A stretch of DNA of 17,257 nucleotides from Bacteroidaceae bacterium (GTDB lineage: Bacteria; Bacteroidota; Bacteroidia; Bacteroidales; CHK158-818): NCBI GenBank assembly GCA_017467745.1, contig JAFUKV010000096.1:1-17257 (forward strand), in the 5' to 3' direction. The notes beneath the pieces were generated by a model. That model was not told the DNA's origin and ran no database searches. It was given only the letters and a program-made list of their open reading frames with translations. Below, in pieces: positions 1 to 7,313 of this stretch (positions within the stretch are counted from its first letter, which is position 1; each line of letters starts with the position of its first letter). A program made the position numbers and the translations under genes.

Positions 1-36
1 TTCATCATCCTACACAAAACATTAATTATTTTCTAC

Positions 37-61
37 GTACTTCTCTTATAAAGAGAAGTAC
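37..61. terminator. 11-bp perfect hairpin, possible terminator
   Basis: Arms GTACTTCTCTT (37-47) and AAGAGAAGTAC (51-61) pair perfectly around an ATA loop. There is no strong T tract on the plus side. On the minus strand the hairpin is followed by an A/T-rich stretch with only short T runs. It could end a transcript from outside the window or the minus-strand operon, or be a protein-binding palindrome. The inverted repeat is seen directly; the terminator role is inferred. Confidence 0.35.
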
Positions 62-176
62 TATATCGGTGCAGAACTACGTAAAATATTGAATATAACT
101 ATAAAAAGATATGATGAAAATAATGTTTTGTTGAATTGATGTTGTATCTATACGATAATTGTTGAGTATTTTCTTT

Positions 177-199
177 ATTGCAAAAGGTTGCAATTTTTT
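177..199 (+). terminator. Short hairpin with T run, weak terminator candidate
   Basis: ATTGCAA (177-183), an AAGG loop and TTGCAAT (188-194) form a 7-bp stem followed by five more T residues to 199. The stem has only two G-C pairs and no gene lies upstream on the plus strand in this window, so its role is doubtful. TTGCAA is itself palindromic, so this could equally be a direct repeat. Confidence 0.2.
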
Positions 200-444
200 G
201 TCTATTAATTTGTTTTAGGTTTTTATGTCTTTCTTTATAAGAGACTGATTATACGCGCCTAATTCAGGATGTAACTGAATAAGGAACAAGGTACTTCACA
301 TCAAAAATAAATTTCTACAAGACACAACATGAAGAATACTCTTGCGCACACCACCAGAAAAGGCACAAAAATCAAGCACAAAAAGATCTTTTTTTATTTC
401 ACCTATTTTGCATTGAACAATTATCAAAATAATCTACATTACAC

Positions 445-1017
445 TTAATTATTACCACCCTCTTGCACAGGGGCACGACCCGGTCTGAAATGGCGTTCTC
501 TATCTGGCACAGAATCTTTTTTATCTTTATCCCCCCTTTCCGGACGTCTCATTAATCCCCGAGAAAATTCATCTTCCGCCATTTTTAACCGGAACATTTT
601 TTTCGCAGACAAGATTTTACGAAATTTCTGATTATATTCTTTTTCTAAGGCCGCCTCTTTCATCAAAGCATCTTCTTTGGCATCTAACACTGCATTATAA
701 TCTTCCTCAGTCGCCTTATTCTCATCCCATACTTTTTTCATTTTTTCCGCCACTTCCCAATGAAGTTTGAATTTTTTATCGCTCAATTCATCATATAAAG
801 GGAAAAACGCATCCGCTTCTTTCGGAGACATTTGCACTTTCTCTGTCAAAAAGTCCCGACGAAATTTCTTAAACCAATCAATATGATTGCCTTTATCTTT
901 TTTCGTTCCATCTCCTTCTTTCTTCGGCACATCTTTCTGCTTTTCTGCCTGCGCCATTACAGATGTGGATAAAACGGATACTATAAATACCATCAATATA
1001 AAAAACGGACGTTTCAT
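445..1017 (-). CDS. Spy/CpxP-like periplasmic protein of an ECF sigma operon
   Basis: This is a 190-residue secreted helical protein. I start it at the ATG at 1015-1017, which gives a clean signal peptide (MKRPFFILMV then a hydrophobic run, cleavage near VMAQA, residues 20-24); the frame could extend to a TTG at 1047, but that would bury the signal. Residues 45-160 are charged and helical, with the LTEKVQMSPKEA segment (57-68) that resembles the LTxxQ-type repeat of Spy/CpxP proteins. Bacteroidetes homologues are often annotated as sensors of ECF sigma factors. The tail (160-190) is basic and Pro/Gly-rich. It is the last of three minus-strand genes, 30 bp after the membrane protein gene. I infer a periplasmic chaperone or stress-sensing role for the upstream sigma factor; the family assignment rests on pattern recognition, not a profile search. 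Confidence 0.65.
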   Translation of the reverse strand: MKRPFFILMVFIVSVLSTSVMAQAEKQKDVPKKEGDGTKKDKGNHIDWFKKFRRDFLTEKVQMSPKEADAFFPLYDELSDKKFKLHWEVAEKMKKVWDENKATEEDYNAVLDAKEDALMKEAALEKEYNQKFRKILSAKKMFRLKMAEDEFSRGLMRRPERGDKDKKDSVPDRERHFRPGRAPVQEGGNN

Positions 1018-1047
1018 AAGTTTCAAATTTAAATCATTAAAAATCAA

Positions 1048-1428
1048 CTATTCTTGTTGAGCAGCATATTCATACACAATGTTATCATTCATCGATGTAT
1101 AATAAACATAACGCACCAATTCGTCATCCTCAGACATCGCATCACTTAACATTTCCATTGAAATCTCCGACGATGCGGAAGAAATATTTATCGAATCGGA
1201 CATCGCACCCAATCCCGTAAAAAGACGTACCATCAACGAAATACCCATAAACATAGCAGCCATGTATGCCCACGGACGAACACGTTGCCAAAGCGTAGGA
1301 GTATAAACCTCTTCCTCTTTTTCCGGCAGTTGAGCCATCATTCTATCCGTAAAGTTTTCAAAATATCCTTCGGGTACTTGAAATCCTGATTTACGGGTTC
1401 GAGACTTCGATATATTGTTCATATTCAT
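1048..1428 (-). CDS. Single-pass membrane protein, putative anti-sigma partner
   Basis: The protein has 126 residues with a short basic N-terminus. The motif FQVPEGYFENFTDRMMAQLP (16-35) follows; I recognise it from Bacteroidales genes sitting directly downstream of ECF sigma factors. A hydrophobic segment at about 53-74 is likely one membrane helix, and the C-terminal half (75-126) is acidic and Ser/Met-rich. The layout fits an anti-sigma factor: cytoplasmic sigma-binding N-terminus, one helix, periplasmic C-terminus. It lacks the zinc-binding HxxxCxxC motif of ZAS anti-sigma factors. It begins 60 bp after the sigma gene and ends 30 bp before the Spy-like gene. ATG at 1428 is used; the ATG at 1422 is equally possible. 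The role is inferred from position and topology. Confidence 0.6.
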   Translation of the reverse strand: MNMNNISKSRTRKSGFQVPEGYFENFTDRMMAQLPEKEEEVYTPTLWQRVRPWAYMAAMFMGISLMVRLFTGLGAMSDSINISSASSEISMEMLSDAMSEDDELVRYVYYTSMNDNIVYEYAAQQE

Positions 1429-1488
1429 AATTTATTTTCTTTATTATATTTACTTTTACTTGGTTAGACTTGTTATATCAATAAAAGT

Positions 1489-2040
1489 TTAAACCTTCTC
1501 TGTTAAATAATCCTCTATTTTTTTCGCCGCCAAATGATAAGACGCTTTCAACGCCCCGACGGACGTACCCAAGATGCTGGACATCTCTTCATATTTCATT
1601 TCCTGAAAATAACGCATATTAAATACCAACCGTTGCTTCTCGGGTAATTTCAAAATAGCTTGGTGCAAGTGTTTTTCAGCATCATCACCGCAAAACCATT
1701 CGTCAGCTTCCAGTTTTTCCGCCAAAAAACTATCGCCTTCATCAATAGAAATATTCAATTGTTGGCGTTGTTTGCTCAAAAATGTCAAACTTTCATTAAT
1801 AGCAATCCTATATAACCAAGTAGACAACTTAGCTTCTCCTCGAAAATACTCGATATTCATCCATGCTTTCATAAAAGTATTCTGCAACAAATCATCCGCG
1901 TCATCGTGCGACATAACCAATTTCCGGATATGCCAATATAGTTGCTCGCTATAATGAGCAACCACTTTGGCAAATGCCGCCCGCCTCATCTCGGGAGATT
2001 GCAATTGCGTTATTACTTCACTTTCATCATAATTCTGCAT
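1489..2040 (-). CDS. ECF-type RNA polymerase sigma factor
   Basis: This 183-residue protein has the two-domain layout of an extracytoplasmic-function sigma factor. Region 2 spans about residues 27-92 and contains DDADDLLQNTFMKAW (46-60), the DxxQ-type core-binding helix, followed by FRGEAKLSTWLYRIAINE for -10 recognition. Region 4 spans about 123-178 and contains LPEKQRLVFNMRY (132-144) and the helix-turn-helix YEEMSSILGTSVGALKASY (150-168) for -35 recognition. Region 3 is absent, as expected for the class. It leads the three-gene unit with the putative anti-sigma protein and the Spy-like protein, suggesting an envelope-stress or metal-stress circuit. The regulon is unknown. A possible promoter lies at 2110-2141. 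Confidence 0.92.
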   Translation of the reverse strand: MQNYDESEVITQLQSPEMRRAAFAKVVAHYSEQLYWHIRKLVMSHDDADDLLQNTFMKAWMNIEYFRGEAKLSTWLYRIAINESLTFLSKQRQQLNISIDEGDSFLAEKLEADEWFCGDDAEKHLHQAILKLPEKQRLVFNMRYFQEMKYEEMSSILGTSVGALKASYHLAAKKIEDYLTEKV

Positions 2041-2109
2041 AAAAATCAGGCTCTCCTTTTAACGGATAAATTACTAAATAGTTCCCTCTTTTATTTTTTC
2101 ATCCTCGTA

Positions 2110-2141
2110 CAAATATCGAAAAAAATTCGTATTTTTACAAT
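2110..2141 (-). promoter_or_regulatory. Putative promoter of the sigma-factor operon
   Basis: On the minus strand ATTG (2141-2138) is followed after 20 nt by GATATTTG (2117-2110). This is one mismatch from the Bacteroidetes -7 consensus TAnnTTTG, with the correct spacing to the -33 TTG. It would give a leader of about 65 nt before the ATG at 2040. The sequences are seen; promoter activity is inferred. Confidence 0.4.
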
Positions 2142-2210
2142 AAAAAGATTCACTACCTTTTATCTATTTGCGCTTGTTTTTTGTTATAATGGCTATAAAC
2201 ATAACTTCTT

Positions 2211-3005
2211 ATGAGTATTCAGACTATATTAATAGCTTTTGGTTTAACCATGATAGCAGGTTTATCCACAGGATTAGGCAGTATTTTAGCATTTTTCACA
2301 AAAAGAAGCAATAATAAGGCCTTATCCGGAGCCTTAGGGTTATCTGCCGGCGTTATGGTGTACATCTCTTTTATGGAAATGATGCCTCAATCGTTGGAAC
2401 TGCTTTCGCAAGAAAACTCAGAACCAGAAGCGGCAACATACATGCTTTTTGCTTTTTTTGCCGGAATTTTTCTTATCTGGGGAATTGACATATTGATACC
2501 GGACGATGAGAATCCGCATGAAATGCACAAAGTAGAAGAAGTAGAGAATAAATCGGGATTAAAACGTACAGGCATGATGTTAGCCTTAGCAATCGGTATC
2601 CATAACTTTCCCGAAGGATTAGCGACATTTGCCTCTGCCTTATCAAGTATGGACATCGCTATTCCGATTGTAATAGCCATAGCCATACACAATATCCCCG
2701 AAGGGATAGCCGTATCAGTACCTATCTACCACGCTACCGGCAACCGTAAAAAAGCTTTTTGGTACTCATTCCTATCCGGTATGGCCGAACCGTTAGGCGC
2801 ACTAATCGGATTTTTAGTGTTGCTGCCATTTTGGTCGGACATGATAAACGCACTCTTATTGGCATTCGTATCGGGCATTATGGTTTTTATTTCATTCGAT
2901 GAACTATTGCCCGGAGCAGAAAAATACGGCCATCATCATTGGGCTATTGGCGGTGTTGTATGCGGAATGATGCTTATGGCTTTCAGCTTGCTACTATTCA
3001 TGTAA
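2211..3005 (+). CDS. zupT: ZIP-family divalent metal transporter (ZupT-like)
   Basis: This 264-residue inner-membrane protein should import zinc and perhaps iron, manganese or other divalent metals into the cytoplasm. It has about eight hydrophobic helices and the two ZIP signature metal-site motifs, HNFPEG (131-136) and HNIPEG (160-165). SGMAEPLGALIG follows at 189-200, as in E. coli ZupT (257 residues). EMMP (56-59) and DELLP (230-234) are the acidic helix ends typical of the subfamily. The acidic, His-containing loop at 97-112 between helices 3 and 4 is the usual variable metal-sensing loop, and HHH lies at 241-243. It diverges from the sigma-factor operon and sits 92 bp upstream of a TonB-dependent receptor. 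I could not identify a convincing promoter; TACCTTTT at 2154-2161 is the nearest -7 match. Substrate specificity is inferred from the family. Confidence 0.9.
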   Translation: MSIQTILIAFGLTMIAGLSTGLGSILAFFTKRSNNKALSGALGLSAGVMVYISFMEMMPQSLELLSQENSEPEAATYMLFAFFAGIFLIWGIDILIPDDENPHEMHKVEEVENKSGLKRTGMMLALAIGIHNFPEGLATFASALSSMDIAIPIVIAIAIHNIPEGIAVSVPIYHATGNRKKAFWYSFLSGMAEPLGALIGFLVLLPFWSDMINALLLAFVSGIMVFISFDELLPGAEKYGHHHWAIGGVVCGMMLMAFSLLLFM

Positions 3006-3038
3006 TTCCTGCGGAAAAGAAAATCACTATATATAGCG

Positions 3039-3070
3039 ATTGCCACGCTTATGGCTTTCAACTTAATTTG
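3039..3070 (+). promoter_or_regulatory. Putative promoter of the TonB-dependent receptor gene
   Basis: ATTG (3039-3042) is followed after 20 nt by TTAATTTG (3063-3070), one mismatch from TAnnTTTG. The start codon is at 3098, so the leader would be about 20 nt. This suggests the receptor can be transcribed separately from the upstream transporter gene. Confidence 0.4.
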
Positions 3071-3097
3071 CATAAAATTGAGTAACTGAATTATTTT

Positions 3098-5509
3098 ATG
3101 AAAAAATTTCTGCTTCTAATAAGCGTGTACGTGTTCTTTTTTGACGCATCGGCTAAAAAAGACAAAAGCCTCTCGGTGATGTCTATCGACACCGTATCAT
3201 TCCATGAATTACAAGAAATTGCAGTAGTATCGAACCCCAAATCACAAATCAATACATTTGAATTTCCCGGTTCCCTTACCACATTCAGCGCAGCCAACAT
3301 AGAACGCATGAATATACAATCGCTAAAAGATTTTTCATCTTTGGCTCCCAATTTATACATACCCGACTACGGTTCACGACTAACGTCCGCTATTTATATA
3401 CGGGGAATAGGCTCTCGAATAAACTCTCCGGCAGTAGGGTTAAATATCGACAATGTTCCGTATTTAGACAAAAGCGCATTCGATTTCGATTTTATGGACA
3501 TAGAGCGGGTAGAAATACTTCGAGGACCACAAGGTACGCTTTACGGACGAAATACGATGGCGGGATTAATAAACGTATATACCAAATCGCCTTTCGACAA
3601 TGAAGGGACCCGCATCCGAGCAGGATACGGCAATTACAATGCAAAAGAATTCGGATTATCGCACACACATAAAATAAACGATCACGTCGCATTTTCCCTT
3701 AGCGGTCAATACAAAGGTCATGACGGATATTTTACCAACAGACACACCGACAAAGACGCTGACGACAGCGATATGGCCGGCGGACGAGCAAAGGTTACAT
3801 GGCGAATAAACGACAAAACAAAAATTGACTTTACATCCGATTTTCAATACAGTAAACAAAACGGCTATCCTTATTATTTATATGACAAGAAAACCGGAGA
3901 AAGCGGAAACATCAATTATAACGACGAAGGTTCGTATCGCCGTACAGTCTCTACAAACAGCATATCACTCGAATACAAACACAACCGCTATACGTTAACA
4001 TCAACCACCGGTTATCAATTTTTGGACGACGACATGCGCCTTGATCAGGATTTCACGCCCCTCTCTATTTTCACTTTACAGCAAAAACAGAAAGAACACG
4101 CTATCTCCCAAGAAATCGCCTTTCGTTCTACAACCTCAAAAAAATTGCAATGGGTAGCGGGTGTTTACGGTTTTTACCAGTCACTGAGGACAAACGCTCC
4201 GGTCGATTTTAAAGAAGACGGTATACAATACATGATCGAAGACCAAACCAATACGCAGTTAAAGAAATTAGCCGCTATGATTCCCTCCATGCCCGTATTG
4301 AACATGGATGTTACCAACCCGAATCTATTGATAGACGGCAGATACAAAACTCCTTCATTCGGACTGGCCGTATTCAAACAAATGACCTATAACGACCTAT
4401 TTACCGAAGGCCTGTCCGGAACCATCGGGCTACGTCTCGACTACGAGCATCAAAAATTTACGCACCATACTTTTTCTACCGACAGCCTTCGCAGCAACAT
4501 AACGGGCAATATGGTTATAGAACGGCCTCCAATGGCAGGGGGTAACTTAACCATCCCCATTCGCTCTAAATTAAACTTTCCGCTCGACATTGCTGGTAAA
4601 GACGATATGAATACGCTGGAACTTCTTCCGAAATTCGAGTTAAAATACGATATGGGCGACAAATACTTTTTTTACGGCTCTATCGCCAAAGGATACCGTT
4701 CGGGCGGTTACAATGTTCAGATGTTCTCCAACCTGATTCAATCGCAGTTGCAAACTAAAACAATGGAAGGTTTAATGTCCATGATTCCCCCCTCAGTAAC
4801 GCTTCCTGACGGAATGGGCGGTAACTCCTCGACAGAAAGCATAAATCTGAATGATGTGATATCATACAAACCGGAACATAGCTGGAATTACGAAATAGGT
4901 ACGCGAGCTAACCTTGTCGATTATCGCTTAACAGTTGATTTATCAGCATTCTACATCGCCTGCCGCGACCAACAAATAGGCGTTGTTAGCGGATATGGGC
5001 GTATTACTAAAAACTCGGGACGATCTGTCAGTAAAGGTATAGAAACCGCTTTGCACATCCGCCCTGTAAACCGTTTGCACTTTGGCGTATCTTACGGATA
5101 TACCCACGCCACGTTCACCGAAAACAACGATGGAGAAACCGATTATAAAGGAAAATACATTCCCTTTGCACCAAAACATACCTTATCCGTTACAGGAGAT
5201 TATTGTATTCCGGTAAATCGCAATTGGCTCGATCGTATCAACCTCTCGGCACAATACATCGGGAAAGGAAAAATATATTGGACGGAAGCAAACGATGCCT
5301 ACCAAAATTTTTACGGGTTGACTAACGCCGAAGTACAATTCGACAAAGGAGATTTTTCTCTCAGCGTATGGGGCAAAAACATTTTCGACCAAGGCTACCA
5401 ATCATTCTATTTTGAAACGATGAATGCGGAAAATTTATCGAAAAATAACGGATTTGCCGAAAAAGGACGCCCTGCTACATTCGGAGCAACCGTGCAATAT
5501 AAGTTTTAA
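3098..5509 (+). CDS. TonB-dependent outer-membrane receptor
   Basis: An 803-residue TonB-dependent transporter. A signal peptide covers 1-19 (cleavage after DASA). A possible TonB box lies near LQEIAVVS (38-45). The plug domain spans about 50-165, with IRGIG (101-105) and the strongly conserved ERVEILRGPQGTLYGRNTMA (136-155). A 22-strand-type barrel should fill the rest, ending in the outer-membrane C-terminal Phe (FGATVQYKF). It has no N-terminal carboxypeptidase-D-like extension and no SusD neighbour, so it is not a SusC-type glycan importer. The plug wording (SPAVGLNIDNVPYLDK, 110-125) resembles FyuA-type siderophore receptors. With the ZIP transporter just upstream, uptake of a metal or metallophore is the likeliest role, but the ligand is not shown by sequence. 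Several Met-rich loops occur (about 393-403, 472-480, 556-573). Confidence 0.9.
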   Translation: MKKFLLLISVYVFFFDASAKKDKSLSVMSIDTVSFHELQEIAVVSNPKSQINTFEFPGSLTTFSAANIERMNIQSLKDFSSLAPNLYIPDYGSRLTSAIYIRGIGSRINSPAVGLNIDNVPYLDKSAFDFDFMDIERVEILRGPQGTLYGRNTMAGLINVYTKSPFDNEGTRIRAGYGNYNAKEFGLSHTHKINDHVAFSLSGQYKGHDGYFTNRHTDKDADDSDMAGGRAKVTWRINDKTKIDFTSDFQYSKQNGYPYYLYDKKTGESGNINYNDEGSYRRTVSTNSISLEYKHNRYTLTSTTGYQFLDDDMRLDQDFTPLSIFTLQQKQKEHAISQEIAFRSTTSKKLQWVAGVYGFYQSLRTNAPVDFKEDGIQYMIEDQTNTQLKKLAAMIPSMPVLNMDVTNPNLLIDGRYKTPSFGLAVFKQMTYNDLFTEGLSGTIGLRLDYEHQKFTHHTFSTDSLRSNITGNMVIERPPMAGGNLTIPIRSKLNFPLDIAGKDDMNTLELLPKFELKYDMGDKYFFYGSIAKGYRSGGYNVQMFSNLIQSQLQTKTMEGLMSMIPPSVTLPDGMGGNSSTESINLNDVISYKPEHSWNYEIGTRANLVDYRLTVDLSAFYIACRDQQIGVVSGYGRITKNSGRSVSKGIETALHIRPVNRLHFGVSYGYTHATFTENNDGETDYKGKYIPFAPKHTLSVTGDYCIPVNRNWLDRINLSAQYIGKGKIYWTEANDAYQNFYGLTNAEVQFDKGDFSLSVWGKNIFDQGYQSFYFETMNAENLSKNNGFAEKGRPATFGATVQYKF

Positions 5510-5518
5510 CGGAAATAC

Positions 5519-5569
5519 TAAATACGAAAAATGTGTCGAAAAAAAGGTTCGACACATTTTTCGTATTTA
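5519..5569. terminator. Strong terminator hairpin, 22-bp perfect stem
   Basis: Arms at 5519-5540 and 5548-5569 are perfect reverse complements (22 bp) around a 7-nt AAAAAGG loop, starting 10 nt after the receptor stop codon. The lower stem is A-rich on the left and T-rich on the right, so it can act as a terminator with the T tract inside the stem, in the plus direction and possibly both. It separates the receptor gene from the asparaginase promoter. Confidence 0.85.
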
Positions 5570-5587
5570 TATTCAGGCATATTTCCT

Positions 5588-5595
5588 TACCTTTG
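5588..5595 (+). promoter_or_regulatory. Putative -7 promoter box for ansA
   Basis: TACCTTTG is an exact match to the Bacteroidetes -7 consensus TAnnTTTG. No good -33 TTG lies 19-21 nt upstream. The start codon follows about 64 nt downstream, giving a leader of about 55-60 nt. Confidence 0.5.
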
Positions 5596-5659
5596 CAAAA
5601 ATTTTTGATTCGTCAAAACAAAATTCTTTAATTCATTTCCACATTAAAGAGACCGATTT

Positions 5660-6709
5660 ATGGAGAATAAAAATACATCCGTCCTTCTAATATACACCGG
5701 TGGAACTATCGGAATGGTAGATAATGGAAACGGATCGCTCGAACCGTTCAACTTTAACCATTTGTTAGAGAACGTCCCTGAATTAAAGCGTTTAGGATTT
5801 AACATCTCCACCATACAGTTCGACCCTCCTATCGACTCTTCGGACATCATGCCCGAATCATGGTATGAATTGGTAAAGATAATCAGCGATAACTATCCCT
5901 ATTTTGACGGATTCGTTATTTTACACGGAACCGATACAATGGCTTACACGGCATCGGCATTAAGTTTCATGCTCGAAAACCTCAATAAACCCGTCATTTT
6001 AACCGGCTCGCAACTCCCCATAGGTATGCTCCGTACCGATGGAAAAGAAAACCTCATTACCGCTATTGAGATTGCCGCAGCCAAAGAAAACGGAAACCCT
6101 ATCGTGCCGGAAGTTTGCATATTTTTTGAAAACCATTTGATGCGGGGCAACCGGACATCAAAAATCAGCGCAGAAAATTTCAACGCGTTCCGATCTGTCA
6201 ACTACCCAGCGTTAGCCCGCGCCGGTATACACATCCGATACGATCGCAATCTGATTTATCATGCCGTATCGAGAAAGCCCTTAAAACCACATTTTTTGAT
6301 GGATACGAATGTGGTAGTACTTAAAATATTTCCGGGAATAAATCAAAATACAGTACACTCTATTTTAAACATTCCGGGACTGAGAGGCGTCGTCTTAGAA
6401 ACATTCGGAACAGGAAACGCGCCCACCTCTACATGGTTGATAGAGGAATTGAAAGATGCCATACAGCGAAATATCGTAATTGTAAACGTCACGCAATGTT
6501 CTGGCGGAAGCGTACAAATGAGACGCTATGAAACCGGGAATAAACTGGCCGAAATAGGCATCATCAGCGGCTACGACAGCACTACGGAAACAGCATTGAC
6601 AAAACTGATGTTCCTTATCGGGCACAAAATGTCAGTGGAACAGATAAAAGATCACATGGACTGTTCGCTAATAGGAGAAATAACAATCCCGGCAACAGAT
6701 GCAGAATAA
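5660..6709 (+). CDS. ansA: Type I (cytoplasmic) L-asparaginase
   Basis: This 349-residue enzyme hydrolyses L-asparagine to aspartate and ammonia. The N-terminal active-site loop is YTGGTIGM (12-19; nucleophile Thr13). The second signature is VILHGTDTMAYTASALSFML (86-105), holding the catalytic Thr91-Asp92 pair. Lys168 in RGNRTSK completes the second triad. TGSQLPIGMLRTDG (115-128) and NVTQCSGGSV near residue 275 also match. The wording closely follows E. coli AnsA, and there is no signal peptide, so I call the cytoplasmic form rather than the periplasmic type II enzyme. It has its own putative promoter after the receptor terminator. Its stop codon lies 1 bp from the stop codon of the convergent pabC-like gene, with no terminator hairpin between. 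Confidence 0.95.
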   Translation: MENKNTSVLLIYTGGTIGMVDNGNGSLEPFNFNHLLENVPELKRLGFNISTIQFDPPIDSSDIMPESWYELVKIISDNYPYFDGFVILHGTDTMAYTASALSFMLENLNKPVILTGSQLPIGMLRTDGKENLITAIEIAAAKENGNPIVPEVCIFFENHLMRGNRTSKISAENFNAFRSVNYPALARAGIHIRYDRNLIYHAVSRKPLKPHFLMDTNVVVLKIFPGINQNTVHSILNIPGLRGVVLETFGTGNAPTSTWLIEELKDAIQRNIVIVNVTQCSGGSVQMRRYETGNKLAEIGIISGYDSTTETALTKLMFLIGHKMSVEQIKDHMDCSLIGEITIPATDAE

Positions 6710-6710
6710 A

Positions 6711-7313
6711 TCATAAATAAAGAGACGTTACAGGCAGAGAAACATCATCTGCAATATCAAGCATCGAATTAATCAAATACAACCTTTCAAAATGCGATAA
6801 CATAGCAGGCGTTATCCGCCGTTCCTTAATTTTCCCGGAAGCCAGCAATTGTTGCCGCCGTATCCCGTTCAATAAATATGTATCGGGGGTATAATATGAT
6901 TCTCCGTCAAATAAAACGACATTGCTATACGAAGTATCGGTAACACAACCGGACTGCACAATTAAAATATCATCGCAATCGCCTTTTTGCCGTAACAAGC
7001 GGGAAAAAACCTCACGATTGGCATATTTAAACGAATAATCTATATTTTCGTCTTTTACCAACTTCAAACTATTTATCCGCCTCTTACGGTAATAATTAAA
7101 CTCTATTCGCCGAATATCGGTATCATACAGAATACGGCATTTCATAATGCTCGGCGAAACCGGAATTTCGACGTTCTTTATTTTTTCCGTTTCGATTTTT
7201 TTTCCATAAAACTGAACAGACGTTTTTTCCATTCTTCTCAGATGTGCCGCAAAATCTGAAAACACGCCGTTCCTTACAGGAATCGTCTCTACAAAAACAT
7301 GTTTATCCATCAT
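6711..7313 (-). CDS. pabC: Class IV PLP enzyme, probable aminodeoxychorismate lyase (PabC-like)
   Basis: This 200-residue protein belongs to the class IV aminotransferase fold. The likely PLP lysine is Lys96 in YSFKYANR (93-100). The phosphate-binding/cofactor loop VTDTSYSNVVLFDG (124-137) and TYLLNGIRRQQLL (145-157) match the family pattern. It probably cleaves 4-amino-4-deoxychorismate to p-aminobenzoate and pyruvate for folate synthesis. The main support for this over a branched-chain aminotransferase is its gene position: its ATG overlaps the pabB stop codon as ATGA (7310-7313), indicating translational coupling. It is shorter than typical PabC (about 270 residues), mainly at the N-terminal domain, which is common in Bacteroidetes forms. 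A second ATG follows the first directly, so the start could be 7310. Confidence 0.8.
   Translation of the reverse strand: MMDKHVFVETIPVRNGVFSDFAAHLRRMEKTSVQFYGKKIETEKIKNVEIPVSPSIMKCRILYDTDIRRIEFNYYRKRRINSLKLVKDENIDYSFKYANREVFSRLLRQKGDCDDILIVQSGCVTDTSYSNVVLFDGESYYTPDTYLLNGIRRQQLLASGKIKERRITPAMLSHFERLYLINSMLDIADDVSLPVTSLYL

Larger units (their letters stand above)
1..444. other. Gene-free AT-rich region at the left edge
   Basis: I see no convincing coding frame here on either strand and no tRNA or rRNA. The stretch is strongly AT-rich and contains small inverted repeats (37-61 and 177-194, listed separately), a weak 6-bp inverted repeat ATTCAG/CTGAAT near 262-280, and the palindrome AAAAAGATCTTTTT near 380. 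It lies downstream of the minus-strand sigma-factor unit. It probably holds that unit's 3' untranslated region and the flank of a gene outside the window. No exact TAnnTTTG promoter box was found. Confidence 0.6.

Noticed and set aside
1045..1047. TTG at 1047 as start of the Spy-like gene
   Set aside because: It would put ten polar residues before the signal peptide; ATG at 1017 gives a normal signal sequence.
1942..2214. A 90-codon plus-strand frame covering the sigma-factor/zupT spacer
   Set aside because: It begins opposite the sigma gene, is compositionally like AT-rich noncoding DNA and overlaps the zupT start.
3098..5509. SusC-type glycan importer
   Set aside because: No N-terminal carboxypeptidase-like domain, shorter than SusC proteins, and no SusD gene next to it.
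5424..5690. An 88-codon plus-strand frame over the receptor 3' end and terminator
   Set aside because: It runs through the 22-bp hairpin and into ansA in another frame; no family resemblance.
5660..6709. Periplasmic type II asparaginase
   Set aside because: No signal peptide, and the HGTDTMAYTASALSFML wording is that of the cytoplasmic type I enzyme.
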